This document shows, one piece after another, positions 7,486-16,343 of a DNA stretch of 64,000 nt. The notes under the pieces were generated by a model that was not told where the DNA came from, made no database searches, and worked only from the letters and a program-made list of their open reading frames with translations. The stretch is from JBBRVW01 sp038246545 (GTDB taxonomy: Bacteria > Actinomycetota > Actinomycetes > JACCUZ01), in assembly GCA_038246545.1 (NCBI GenBank), contig JBBRVW010000004.1, forward strand, positions 62,001 to 126,000, in the 5' to 3' direction. The stretch's first letter is position 1, and every line of letters begins with the position of its first letter. Position numbers and translations under genes: made by a program.

Positions 7486-7944
7486 GTGGTGCCCGTCACC
7501 GACGAGCCGTGGGAATCACCCGACGGCAAGGCGCTGCGCACCGCCCAGCGGGTCGAGCTCGACGCCCGCTACGGCGCGGATCTCGAGCCGGGTGCCAAGC
7601 CGACCGCGGAGGACGTGGCGGTGTTCGTCGTCGCGCGTGACGAGCACGGTCGGGCGGTGGGATGCGGAGCGCTGCGCCGCCTCGACGACAGGACCGTCGA
7701 GGTGAAGCGGCTCTACGCCGAGCCGGTCGTCCGGGGGACCGGCGTGGCGACCACGCTGCTGCGTGCGCTCGAGGCGCGGGCGGCGGACCGCGGCTGGACC
7801 ACGCTGCGGTTGGAGACCGGAGACGCGCAGCCGGAGGCGATCCGCTTCTGGCTGCGCGAGGGATACCGGCCGATCCCGCCGTACGGCCACTACGTCGGGT
7901 CCGCGATCTCGATGTGCTTCGAGCGCACCCTCGCTTGGGAGTAG
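7486..7944 (+). CDS. GNAT-family N-acetyltransferase
   Basis: 152 residues with the GNAT fold. Seen: VAVFVVARDEHGRAVGCGALRRL (beta strands 2-3), KRLYAEPVVRGTGVATTLLRALE (motif A with the acetyl-CoA loop V-RGTGVA) and TLRLETGDAQPEAIRFWLREGY (motif B). Substrate unknown. A -10 TAGCGT at 7473-7478 lies 7 nt before the GTG at 7486, suggesting a leaderless mRNA; a second GTG follows directly at 7489. Confidence 0.85.
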   Translation: MVPVTDEPWESPDGKALRTAQRVELDARYGADLEPGAKPTAEDVAVFVVARDEHGRAVGCGALRRLDDRTVEVKRLYAEPVVRGTGVATTLLRALEARAADRGWTTLRLETGDAQPEAIRFWLREGYRPIPPYGHYVGSAISMCFERTLAWE

Positions 7945-8002
7945 CCGCATGGTGAGACGGCGGTTCCGCAGGACGGGCCCGGTCGGGCACCCTGAGGGGG
8001 TC

Positions 8003-8032
8003 ATGCGTACGACCCTCTGCATTACGAGCTGA
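8003..8032 (+). CDS. cimA leader peptide (attenuator)
   Basis: A nine-codon frame, MRTTLCITS then TGA, with a purine-rich ribosome site GAGGGGG ending 2 nt before the ATG. It is followed by a textbook intrinsic terminator (8075-8107) directly before cimA. The codons include three Thr, one Leu, one Cys and one Ile. Because CimA makes the isoleucine precursor, Ile or Thr sensing is the natural reading, but a single Ile codon leaves the signal open. Confidence 0.65.
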   Translation: MRTTLCITS

Positions 8033-8074
8033 GCGCGCCGCCGGCGCTGCGAACCCGCACCCGGCCGACGCGCA

Positions 8075-8107
8075 GACCTCCCGCGACCGCGGGGGGTCTT
8101 TTTGTTT
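8075..8107 (+). terminator. Intrinsic terminator / attenuator before cimA
   Basis: GACCTCCCGC (8075-8084) pairs with GCGGGGGGTC (8089-8098) with one G-T mismatch around the loop GACC. The U-run TTTTTGTTT at 8099-8107 follows at once. This is the only hairpin with a true U-tract that I see in the window. It lies between a leader peptide and cimA, so attenuation is the likely role. The ribosome site for cimA (GGGAGA) begins just after. Confidence 0.85.
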
Positions 8108-8119
8108 GTGGGAGACCTG

Positions 8120-9763
8120 ATGAGCAACGCCACCCGGAGCACGCCGGTCGACGACGTGGAGCGAATGGATGACGCGTTCCACGTCTACGACACGACGCTG
8201 CGCGACGGCGCCCAGCAGGAGGGCCTCGCGTTCTCCGTCGAGGACAAGCTGGCTGTCGCCGAGCACCTGGACGGTCTCGGCGTGGGGTTCATCGAGGGGG
8301 GCTGGCCCGGCGCCAGCCCCAAGGACACGGAGTTCTTCCGGCGGGCTGCGACCGAGCTCGACCTGAAGCATGCGCAGCTCACCGCGTTCGGCGCGACCCG
8401 CCGACCCGGTGCGAAGGCCGCCGACGACCCCCTGGTGGCCGCCCTGCGTGACTCCGGTGCCGCTGTGGTGACGCTGGTGGCCAAGAGCCACGCCCGCCAC
8501 GTCGAGCTGGCCCTACGCACGACCCTCGAGGAGAACCTCGCGATGGTCCGCGACTCGGTGACCCACCTGCGTGAGTCGGGGAAGCGGGTCTTCCTCGACG
8601 CGGAGCACTTCTTCGACGGGTACGCCGCCGACCCGGCGTACGCGCTGGAGGTGCTGCGCGTCGCGGCGGAGGCCGGCGCCGACGTCGCGGTGCTCTGCGA
8701 CACCAATGGCGGCCGGCTGCCGGACGAGGTGGCCGACGTCGTGCACGCCGTGCGTCAGGCGACGAGCGCCCGGCTCGGCATCCACTGCCACAACGACGCC
8801 GGCTGCGCGGTGGCCAACTCGCTGGCCGCCGTCGACGCCGGCGCCACGCACGTGCAGGGCACGCTCAACGGCTACGGGGAGCGCACCGGCAACGCCGACA
8901 TCCTCACCGTCGTGGCCAACCTCGAGCTCAAGCGCTCGCGCCGGGTGCTGCCCGAGGGCCGGCTGCGCGAGGCGACCCGCATCACGCACGCGGTGTCCGA
9001 GCTGGCGAACGTCCCGCCGTACAGCCGCCAGCCGTACGTCGGTGCGTCGGCGTTCGCGCACAAGGCCGGTTTGCACGCGAGTGCGGTCCGCGTCGACCCG
9101 ATGCTCTACCAGCACGAGGACCCGTCGGCGGTCGGCAACGACATGCGGATGCTCGTGTCCGACATGGCCGGACGCGCCAGCATCGAGCTCAAGGGCCGCG
9201 AGCTCGGCTACGACCTCTCCGGCAACACCGACGTGCTCGCCCGCGTCACCGCGAAGGTCAAGGACCTCGAGGCGAAGGGCTACACGTTCGAGGCCGCCGA
9301 CGCGTCCTTCGAGCTGCTGCTCCGCTCAGAGGTCGAGGGCGCCGCCCCGGACTTCTTCCGGGTCGAGTCGTGGCGGGTCATCGTCGACGCGCACACCGAT
9401 GCGCACACCGAGGGCAGCTCGGCGACCGCCGAGGCAACGGTGAAGGTCTGGGCCGGCGGCGAGCGCGTCGTCGCGGTCGGCGAGGGCAACGGCCCGGTCA
9501 ACGCTCTCGACCACGCGCTGCGGTCGGCCCTCGCACCGGCCTACCCCGAGCTGGCCAAGCTGGAGCTCATCGACTACCGGGTCCGCATCGTCGACGCCGC
9601 GCACGGCACCGACGCCGTCACCCGGGTCCTCGTCGAGACCTCCGACGGCGAGACCTCCTGGGAGACCGTCGGGGTCCACGCCAACATCATCGAGGCGTCC
9701 TGGGACGCGCTGCTCGACAGCGTCACCTACGGCCTGCTCCGCCACCGGGGGGACGTGTCCTGA
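8120..9763 (+). CDS. cimA: (R)-citramalate synthase
   Basis: 547 residues, DRE-TIM metallolyase family. It condenses acetyl-CoA with pyruvate to citramalate, giving 2-oxobutyrate for isoleucine without threonine. Seen: YDTTLRDGAQQEGLAFSVED (metal-binding start of the barrel), GIHCHNDAGCAVANSLAAVD, GTLNGYGERTGNADI, and a C-terminal LeuA-type allosteric domain with WAGGERVVAVGEGNGPVNAL. The GAQQEG and NGYGERTGNAD forms favour CimA over LeuA. ATG 8120 has GGGAGA 5 nt upstream; the TTG at 8102 lies in the terminator tail. Confidence 0.92.
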   Translation: MSNATRSTPVDDVERMDDAFHVYDTTLRDGAQQEGLAFSVEDKLAVAEHLDGLGVGFIEGGWPGASPKDTEFFRRAATELDLKHAQLTAFGATRRPGAKAADDPLVAALRDSGAAVVTLVAKSHARHVELALRTTLEENLAMVRDSVTHLRESGKRVFLDAEHFFDGYAADPAYALEVLRVAAEAGADVAVLCDTNGGRLPDEVADVVHAVRQATSARLGIHCHNDAGCAVANSLAAVDAGATHVQGTLNGYGERTGNADILTVVANLELKRSRRVLPEGRLREATRITHAVSELANVPPYSRQPYVGASAFAHKAGLHASAVRVDPMLYQHEDPSAVGNDMRMLVSDMAGRASIELKGRELGYDLSGNTDVLARVTAKVKDLEAKGYTFEAADASFELLLRSEVEGAAPDFFRVESWRVIVDAHTDAHTEGSSATAEATVKVWAGGERVVAVGEGNGPVNALDHALRSALAPAYPELAKLELIDYRVRIVDAAHGTDAVTRVLVETSDGETSWETVGVHANIIEASWDALLDSVTYGLLRHRGDVS

Positions 9764-9800
9764 CCCGGCTCGGCCCCCGGGGCACAGGGGGCATGGTCAG

Positions 9801-10109
9801 TCAGGCGGTCCAGCCGAGCCACGCCTCACCGGCGCTGATGATGCCCCACCAGGCCGCGCCACCGACGACCGGCGTGGCCAGCTCCCAGTACGAGCGCCGT
9901 CGCGTCAGCGCGACGGCCACCACCACGAGCAGGCCGAGCAGCAGCCACATGAGGTACAGCCACGGGCCCGGGACGACGAGGCCGGAGGCGGCGTAGAAGA
10001 AGGCCACCGGGACCATCGCCAGCAACGCGACGACGGCGGCCGCGACGGGCAGCCGGCTGCGGGACGGCAGGTCGGCCGGTGGCGCCCCGGCCGGGGAGGA
10101 GGACGTCAT
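9801..10109 (-). CDS. Small integral membrane protein
   Basis: 102 residues with a short Pro/Ser-rich N-terminus and three predicted membrane segments (about residues 22-44, 50-68 and 78-97), the last two separated by TRRRSYW, a probable cytoplasmic loop. I do not recognise a family. It is convergent with cimA (37 nt between stops) and divergent from the cyclase-like gene. Confidence 0.6.
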   Translation of the reverse strand: MTSSSPAGAPPADLPSRSRLPVAAAVVALLAMVPVAFFYAASGLVVPGPWLYLMWLLLGLLVVVAVALTRRRSYWELATPVVGGAAWWGIISAGEAWLGWTA

Positions 10110-10184
10110 GAGCGCAGCATGGCAGCGGCGCCCACCGCGCGGGACGGCTCGGGAAAGGCAGTCGTCAGTCGCTTACCACCGTCC

Positions 10185-10190
10185 TAGTCT
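10185..10190 (+). promoter_or_regulatory. -10 element of the cyclase/ATPase gene
   Basis: TAGTCT lies 6 nt before the ATG at 10197, so the transcript would be leaderless. No convincing -35 hexamer is seen. Confidence 0.5.
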
Positions 10191-10196
10191 CGGCCC

Positions 10197-13100
10197 ATGG
10201 CTGGCGACGGCGGGGTGTGCAGTGCCTGCGGTGCAGCCGCGCCGGGCGGTGCTCGGTTCTGCATGGCGTGCGGGGCGGCGCTGCCTGGCCGCGCGACGGC
10301 GGAGGTGCGCAAGACCGTCACCGCCCTGTCCTGCGACGTGGTGGGGTCGACCACGCTGGCTGAGGGCCTGGACCCGGAAGCCCTGCGGGCGACGATGGAG
10401 CGTTGGTTCGGCGAGGTACGGGCGGTGCTAGTCCGGCACGGCGGGACCGTGGAGAAGTTTGTCGGCGACGCGGTGATGGCGGTGTTCGGTGCGCCGGTGA
10501 CCCACGAGGACGACGCATTGCGCGCTTGCCGGGCGGCCCTGGAGATCCTCGAGCGCACCGCTTCGACCGGCCGGTTCCAGGTGCGGGTCGGCGTGGAGAC
10601 CGGTGAGGTGGTCGTCGGCGACGTGAGCCGGGGGAGCACCTTCGCGTCCGGCGTCCCGGTGATCCTCGCAGCCCGGCTGCAGTCGGCCGCCGCGCCGGGC
10701 GAGGCGCTCGTCGGGCCGAGTTGCCAACGCCTGGTCCGGGACCAGGTGGTGGGTGAGGGCCGACGCGGTCTGAAGCTCAAGAACATGGCCGATCCGGTCG
10801 ACGCGGTCGCGCTCGTGGCCGTGGCCGACGTCCGCGATCCCGTCGCGAGGTCGACACTGCCCCTGGTCGGCCGCACCCGCGAGCTGGCCCTGCTCGCTCA
10901 GGCGTTCGACCGAGCCGCGGTCGACCGCACCTGTCAGCTGGCGACGATTCTCGGTGTCGCCGGTATGGGCAAGACGCGCATCACCGACGAGTTCGTCGAG
11001 GTCGTCGCGAGCCGGGCCACCGTCCTGCGCGGGCGATGCGTGTCGTACGGCGAGGGGGTGACTTTCTGGCCACTCGTCGAGGTGGTCCGGCAGGCCGCCG
11101 GCCTCGACGGCGGCGAGTCGCCCGAGGACGCGAGGGCGCGTGTCGCGGCGTTGCTGGCCGGGTCGGACGACGTCGACCAGGTGGTCCGCGCCCTCGCCTC
11201 GGTCGCCGGTCTCGGTGGGACTCCGATGGGCGCCGACGACACGGCGTGGGCCCTGCGTCGTCTCCTCGAGGCGCTCTCGCACGAGCGTCCGGTGGTCCTC
11301 GTGGTCGAGAACTTGCACTGGGCCGACCCTGGCCTGGTCACGGTGCTCGATGAGGTCATGACATGGTTGCGCGAGGCTCCGGTGCTACTGCTCGTCAACG
11401 CCCGAACAGAGTTTCTCGACGACAATCCGCTGTGGGGGGGGCGGGCGGGTCAACGGCGTCACTGCTTTGCTCGAGCCGCTGGTCCCGGACGAGGTGGGTG
11501 AGCTCACCGTGGAGGTCCTGGGTGGCCAGGTCCCACGCGAGGCGGCGGACCGCATCCGGCGGGTGGCGGGGGGGAATCCCCTCTACGTGCAGCACCTGCT
11601 CGCCGTGCTGGTCGACGAGGAGGTGCTTTCGAGGGCGCCCGGCGGCTGGGAGCTCGTCGGCGACGTCGCCGGCATCGACGTGCCGCCGACGATCGCGGCC
11701 TTGATCTCCGCACGGCTCGACCGCCTCGACCCTGAGGAGCGCGCGGCGCTCGGGGTGGCCGCCGTCATGGGCGAGGTGTTCTACCGGGAGGCGGTCGTGG
11801 CGCTGGCCTCAGACGGACCGGCCGCGGTGCATGCTCTGGCCGCAGTTCTCCGGAAGGGGCTGGTCGAGCCGGCCGAGTCAGACCTGGCCGGTCACGAGGC
11901 CATGCGCTTCGGTCACGTTCTCGTCCGCGACTCGGCCTACGAGTCGCTCCCGAAGTCCGCCCGGGCGAAGCTGCATGAGGGTTTCGCCCGCTGGCTGGAC
12001 GGGGTCGGCCAGGGACAGGTCGTGGACGACTTCGTCGGGAACCACCTCGAGGCTGCGTACCTCGCGCACGCCGACCTGGGACGGCTTGACGACGCGGTGG
12101 CGCTTCTCGGCCGGGAGGCCTCGGCCCGGCTAGGGGCGGCCGGTATGTCTCTCCTCTACGCCGATGACGGAACCGCGGCCGCCCTTCTTGAGCGAGCTGC
12201 GCGTCTGGCCGAGTCGGGGCCGAGCCGATGGGCGTTGCAAATGGAACTGGCCTACACCTTGTTCCGCAACGGTGCTCCGCTGAGGGCGGCCGGCGTCGCT
12301 GAGGACTTCGCGGCCGGTACCGCCGCTGCCGGGGACATCCGTTGGGGGATGCACGCTCGACTCCTCCAGGCCGAGGCCCGTCAGGCCACGGCGCCCGGGC
12401 AAGGTACCCCGGACCTGGAGGGGGTGGTTGCGGAAGCGCTCGCGCTGTTCACCGAGCTGCGCGACGACGACGGGCTCGCCTGTGTGCACGACGCGGCGTC
12501 CGACGTGGCGAACAGGGCCTCGGACCCTGAGGCGTTCCTCCGGGAGTGCCTGCTCGCCGCGGACCACGCCGAGCGAGCCGGCAAGTTCCGTCAGGCCCGG
12601 ATGCACCGCCGGAGTGCCCTGCTGCCCATGATCATGGGCCGCCGGCCGGTGAGCGATGGCCTGGCCGAGACCCGACGTCAGATGGCCACCGTGGACCATC
12701 GCACGGCGCGGGCGCTCTTACTTTCCTACCTTGGATACTTCACGACGCTGGAGGGCCTCGAGGACGAGGCGGAAGCAGCGTTCGCCGAGGCCGGACGGCT
12801 CGCGCAGGAGCTGCATCCCAGCGTCGCCGAAGAGATGGCGTTCTTCCGTGGCTTGTCCGCGCTAGACACCGGACAATGGGGTACCGCTGCCGCCCAGTTC
12901 AGGAGACTGTTGGACGAGACGGAAGCCCCCGGCGATCTCGGCGTCTTCGGCACGAACGAGATCTACCTCGCCCACGCGTTGCTTAGCCTGGGTGAGCTGG
13001 ACGAGGCACGCCGGCTCGTCGCGCAGGCCGACCGCATCGGCACAGAGGCTGGCGACGTCCTGACGGTCGCACACGTCGCATCGACCAAGGCGTGGTTGGC

Positions 13101-13353
13101 GGCCATCGACGGTGATCGGACGTCTGTGACTCGCCTGACGCGGCAGGCGATCGACTTGATGCCGTCTGACCTGCTGCTCGACGTGGGGCTGGCTCACGTG
13201 GCCTGCGCCGAGGCCGCGGCCCGGCTCGCCGACCGCCCGCTGCAGCAGGTTCACCTGGGGCTCGCAGTCGACGCCTACGTCCTGAAAGGCAACCGGGTGG
13301 GAGAGGCGCGCCTTCGTCACGCCCGGGCGAAACTCGCCGTACCGCACCAGTAG
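10197..13353 (+). pseudogene. Class III cyclase-like/AAA-ATPase regulator, frameshifted
   Basis: One long gene in two frames: 10197-11501 and 11467-13353. Removing one G from the eight-G run at 11434-11441 joins them smoothly. Domains: zinc ribbon (CxxC at residues 8-11 and 22-25), class III nucleotidyl cyclase (metal Asp47 and Asp91, Lys87), ATPase (Walker A GVAGMGKT at 253-260, Walker B VVLVVENLHWADP), then a helical TPR-like region. The transition-state Asn of VNVAARL is Ile156 (VILAARL), with Arg160 kept, so the cyclase may be weak or inactive. Codon use is looser than in neighbours and includes a TTA Leu codon (12718-12720). The shift may be a sequencing error, a null mutation or phase variation. 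Confidence 0.8.
11434..11441 (+). repeat. Eight-G homopolymer at the frameshift
   Basis: TGT followed by eight G and then CGGGCGGG. Seven G would keep the cyclase/ATPase frame open; eight G sends it to a stop at 11501. Such runs slip easily in replication and in sequencing. Confidence 0.85.
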
Positions 13354-13356
13354 CCT
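13351..13356 (+). promoter_or_regulatory. -10 element of the FAH-family gene
   Basis: TAGCCT begins on the TAG stop of the previous gene and ends 6 nt before GTG 13363, so the downstream mRNA should be leaderless. Confidence 0.5.
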
Positions 13357-13362
13357 CGGCGG

Positions 13363-14163
13363 GTGCGCATCGCGAGGTTCACCACAGGAGACGGAGCGGC
13401 GTTCGGCGTCGTCGAGGGCGACGTGGAGGGCACCGGCGGCGACCCGCTGACCATCCGGCGGATCGACGGGCACCCGTTCGCGCCGTTCCAGCTGGTCGGC
13501 GAACCGCTGCCGCTGGCCGACGTCCGGCTGCTCGCCCCGGTGCTGCCGAGCAAGGTCGTGGCCGTGGGCCGCAACTACGCCGATCACGCCAGGGAGATGG
13601 GCGGGACGGTCGACCCGTCGACCGAGCCGCCGGTGGTGTTCCTCAAGCCGTCGACCTCGGTGATCGGGCCCGACGAGGCCGTGCAGTACCCCGTGGGCGT
13701 GTCCGAGGAGGTCTCGTACGAGGGTGAGCTGGCCGTCGTGATCGCGCGGCTGTGCCGCGAGGTCCCCGCCGAGCGGGTGCACGACGTCGTGCTCGGGTTC
13801 ACCTGTGCCAACGACGTGACCGCCCGCGACCTCCAGCGCACCGAGCAGCAGTGGGGCCGGGCCAAGGGCTTCGACACGTTCTGCCCGCTCGGCCCCTGGG
13901 TGAGCACCGACCTCGACCCGTCCGACCTCGCCCTCACGACGACGGTCAACGGCGACCTCAAGCAGTCCGGCCGGACGGCGCAGATGGTGCGGAGCGTCGA
14001 CGAGCTCGTGTCGCACATCAGCATGGCGATGACGCTGCTGCCCGGGGACGTGATCCTCACCGGCACGCCCGCAGGCGTCGGCCCGCTGGCTGTCGGCGAC
14101 GAGGTGAGCGTCTCGATCGAGCAGGTCGGCACGCTGACCAACCGGGTGGTGGCCCGTGGCTGA
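13363..14163 (+). CDS. Fumarylacetoacetate hydrolase family protein
   Basis: 266 residues with the FAH C-terminal fold. Seen: VAVGRNYADHAREMG, VVFLKPSTSVIGPDEAV, the metal ligands in EVSYEGELAVVI (Glu residues) and GFTCANDVTARDLQ (Asp), then GDVILTGTPAGVGPLAVGD. Members hydrolyse or decarboxylate beta-keto acids such as 2-hydroxyhepta-2,4-diene-1,7-dioate or oxaloacetate; the substrate here is unknown. Neighbouring gltX overlaps it by 8 nt, an arrangement kept in many actinobacteria. Confidence 0.88.
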   Translation: MRIARFTTGDGAAFGVVEGDVEGTGGDPLTIRRIDGHPFAPFQLVGEPLPLADVRLLAPVLPSKVVAVGRNYADHAREMGGTVDPSTEPPVVFLKPSTSVIGPDEAVQYPVGVSEEVSYEGELAVVIARLCREVPAERVHDVVLGFTCANDVTARDLQRTEQQWGRAKGFDTFCPLGPWVSTDLDPSDLALTTTVNGDLKQSGRTAQMVRSVDELVSHISMAMTLLPGDVILTGTPAGVGPLAVGDEVSVSIEQVGTLTNRVVARG

Positions 14164-15649
14164 CGACACGGCGTCCTCGACCGGACCGGTGCGGGTGCGG
14201 GTCGCGCCGTCGCCCACCGGTGACCCGCACGTCGGCACCGCGTACATGGCACTGTTCAACCTCGCGTTCGCGCGGCAACAGGGTGGCCAGTTCCTGCTGC
14301 GCATCGAGGACACCGACCGCGCGCGCTACGTCGAGTCCAGCGAGCAGCAGATCTTCGACACCCTGCACTGGCTCGGGCTCGACTGGGACGAGGGCCCGGA
14401 CAAGGGCGGCCCCTACGCGCCGTACCGCCAGAGCGAGCGGTCCTCCACCTACACGCAGCACGTCGACCGGCTGCTCGAAGCCGGCCACGCGTACCACTGC
14501 TGGTGCTCGACCGAGCGGCTCGCCCAGATGCGCGAGGAGCAGCAGAAGGCCAAGCTGCCCACCGGCTACGACCGGCTGTGCGTCGGGAGGACGCGCGACG
14601 AGCGGGCGCAGCTCGACGGGTTCAGCGAGCAGCCGGTGGTGCGGATGCTGGTCCCCGACGATGCCCCGCTCGTCTTCGACGACGTCATCCGGGGCGAGGT
14701 GAAGGCTCCCCGCCCCGACGACCAGGTCATCGTCAAGGCCGACGGGTTCCCGACGTACCACCTCGCGAACGTGGTCGACGACCACGAGATGGGCATCACC
14801 CACGTCGTGCGCGGCGAGGAATGGATCTCGTCGACCCCCAAGCACGTGCTGCTGTACGACTGGCTCGGCTGGGAGCGGCCGACGTTCGCGCACATGCCCC
14901 TGTTGCGCAACACCGACAAGTCGAAGATCTCCAAGCGCACCAACCCCGCGGCGCGGCTGCTGTGGTTCCAGGAGCAGGGCTACCTGCCCGAGGCGCTGCG
15001 CAACTTCCTGGGGCTGATGGGATATTCGCAGTCCGACGGCGAGGAGATCTTCTCCTTCGACGACATGGTGCGCGACTTCGACTGGGGCCGGGTCAACACG
15101 GTCGGTCCGGTGTTCGACCTCGACAAGCTCGGCTGGCTCAACGGGCACTACGTGCGCGAGCTGTCGGTGCCGGACCTCGCCGCCCGGATCACCGCTCACC
15201 TCGTCCGGGCCGGGCAGCTGCCGCCCGAGCCGACCGCGGAGCAGCGGGCGCTGATCGAGGCGGCCACGCCGCTGGTCAACGAGCGGATGCAGGTGCTCTC
15301 GGAGGCTGAGTCGATGCTCGGCTTCCTGCTGGTGGCCGAGTCCGAGTTCCGCGTCGACCAGGACGACGCCGCCAAGGTGCTCGGCCCGGACGCCCGGCCG
15401 GTGATCGAGGCGTCGATCGCGGCACTGACCGCGCTGGAGTCGTGGACCCACGAGGACATCGAGGCCGCGTTGCGCACCGCGTTGCTCGCGGACGGTCTCG
15501 GGCTCAAGCCCAAGGTGGCGTTCGGCCCGGTGCGGGTGGCGGTCACGGGCCGCCGGGTGTCGCCGCCGCTGTTCGAGTCCCTCGAGCTGCTGGGCCGCGA
15601 GCGGTCGCTGGAGCGGCTGCGCGCCGCCCTCGCGATGAGCGACGAGTAG
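14156..15649 (+). CDS. gltX: Glutamate--tRNA ligase
   Basis: 497 residues, class I synthetase that charges tRNA-Glu. The HIGH-type motif is PSPTGDPHVGTAYMALFN near the N-terminus, and the KMSKS-type motif is DKSKISKRTNP at about residue 259. An all-helical anticodon-binding domain fills the C-terminal third. The GTG start overlaps the FAH gene by 8 nt. A tRNA-Glu gene lies 1.9 kb downstream. Whether it also mischarges tRNA-Gln cannot be decided here. Confidence 0.97.
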   Translation: MADDTASSTGPVRVRVAPSPTGDPHVGTAYMALFNLAFARQQGGQFLLRIEDTDRARYVESSEQQIFDTLHWLGLDWDEGPDKGGPYAPYRQSERSSTYTQHVDRLLEAGHAYHCWCSTERLAQMREEQQKAKLPTGYDRLCVGRTRDERAQLDGFSEQPVVRMLVPDDAPLVFDDVIRGEVKAPRPDDQVIVKADGFPTYHLANVVDDHEMGITHVVRGEEWISSTPKHVLLYDWLGWERPTFAHMPLLRNTDKSKISKRTNPAARLLWFQEQGYLPEALRNFLGLMGYSQSDGEEIFSFDDMVRDFDWGRVNTVGPVFDLDKLGWLNGHYVRELSVPDLAARITAHLVRAGQLPPEPTAEQRALIEAATPLVNERMQVLSEAESMLGFLLVAESEFRVDQDDAAKVLGPDARPVIEASIAALTALESWTHEDIEAALRTALLADGLGLKPKVAFGPVRVAVTGRRVSPPLFESLELLGRERSLERLRAALAMSDE

Positions 15650-15662
15650 GCCGGGTACGCGG

Positions 15663-16343
15663 GTGGTCCGCGGGGTGCTGTTCGACGTCGACGACACTCT
15701 CGTCGACCATGCCGGCGCGGGTCGCGCGGCGATCGTCGAGCAGCTGCGCGAGCTGGGGCTGCCGCACCGCCCCGAGGACGCCGACCGCTGGCGGGCCCTG
15801 GAGGAGCGGCACTTCGCGCGGTTCCTCGCTGGTGAGCTCGGCTTCCAGCAGCAGCGTCGGGAGCGGGTCCGCGACATGGTCGACGACCAGGATCTCGAGG
15901 ACGAGGCGGCCGATGCCTGGTTCGCGGCGTACAACGAGCGGTTCGAGGCGGGCTGGGCGTGCTTCGACGACGTGCTGGCCGCCCTGGCCGCGCTGGACGA
16001 GCGCGGTCTGCCGGTCGGAGTCGTGACCAACCTCGACGCCGGCCGACAGCGCCGCAAGCTGGAGCGGGTCGGCCTCGGCGGCCGCTTCGGCGTGCTCGTG
16101 GGCTTGGACACGCTGGGCGTCGGCAAGCCCGACGCCGCGGTGTTCCGGCACGCCTGCGAGCTGCTGGGGACCCGTCCCGGTGAGACCGCGTTCGTGGGGG
16201 ACCGGCTCGACCACGACGCCGTCGGTGCCCGCGACGCAGGGCTGCTCGCCGTGTGGGTGGACCGCGCCGGTCCGTCCGCCGACGTGCCGTCGGGGGTCGT
16301 CCGGGTGCGGTCGCTGGCCGAGCTCGCGGAGGTGCTGGTGTGA
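15663..16343 (+). CDS. HAD-superfamily hydrolase
   Basis: 226 residues, subclass IA haloacid dehalogenase fold. Motif I is GVLFDVDDTLVDHAG with the nucleophile and acid Asp pair, a helical cap follows, motif II is VVTNLDAG, motif III is the Lys in GVGKPDAAVF and motif IV is FVGDRLDHDAVGARDAG. Likely a small-molecule phosphatase of unknown substrate. GTG 15663 follows gltX by 13 nt, and the CPBP gene overlaps its stop. Confidence 0.85.
   Translation: MVRGVLFDVDDTLVDHAGAGRAAIVEQLRELGLPHRPEDADRWRALEERHFARFLAGELGFQQQRRERVRDMVDDQDLEDEAADAWFAAYNERFEAGWACFDDVLAALAALDERGLPVGVVTNLDAGRQRRKLERVGLGGRFGVLVGLDTLGVGKPDAAVFRHACELLGTRPGETAFVGDRLDHDAVGARDAGLLAVWVDRAGPSADVPSGVVRVRSLAELAEVLV

Noticed and set aside
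8102..8119. TTG start for cimA at 8102
   Set aside because: Lies in the U-run of the terminator and lacks a ribosome site; ATG 8120 has GGGAGA and fits the family.
11467..13353. Second half of the cyclase/ATPase gene as an independent gene
   Set aside because: It begins inside the ATPase domain, has no promoter or ribosome site, and joins the first half exactly on removing one G.
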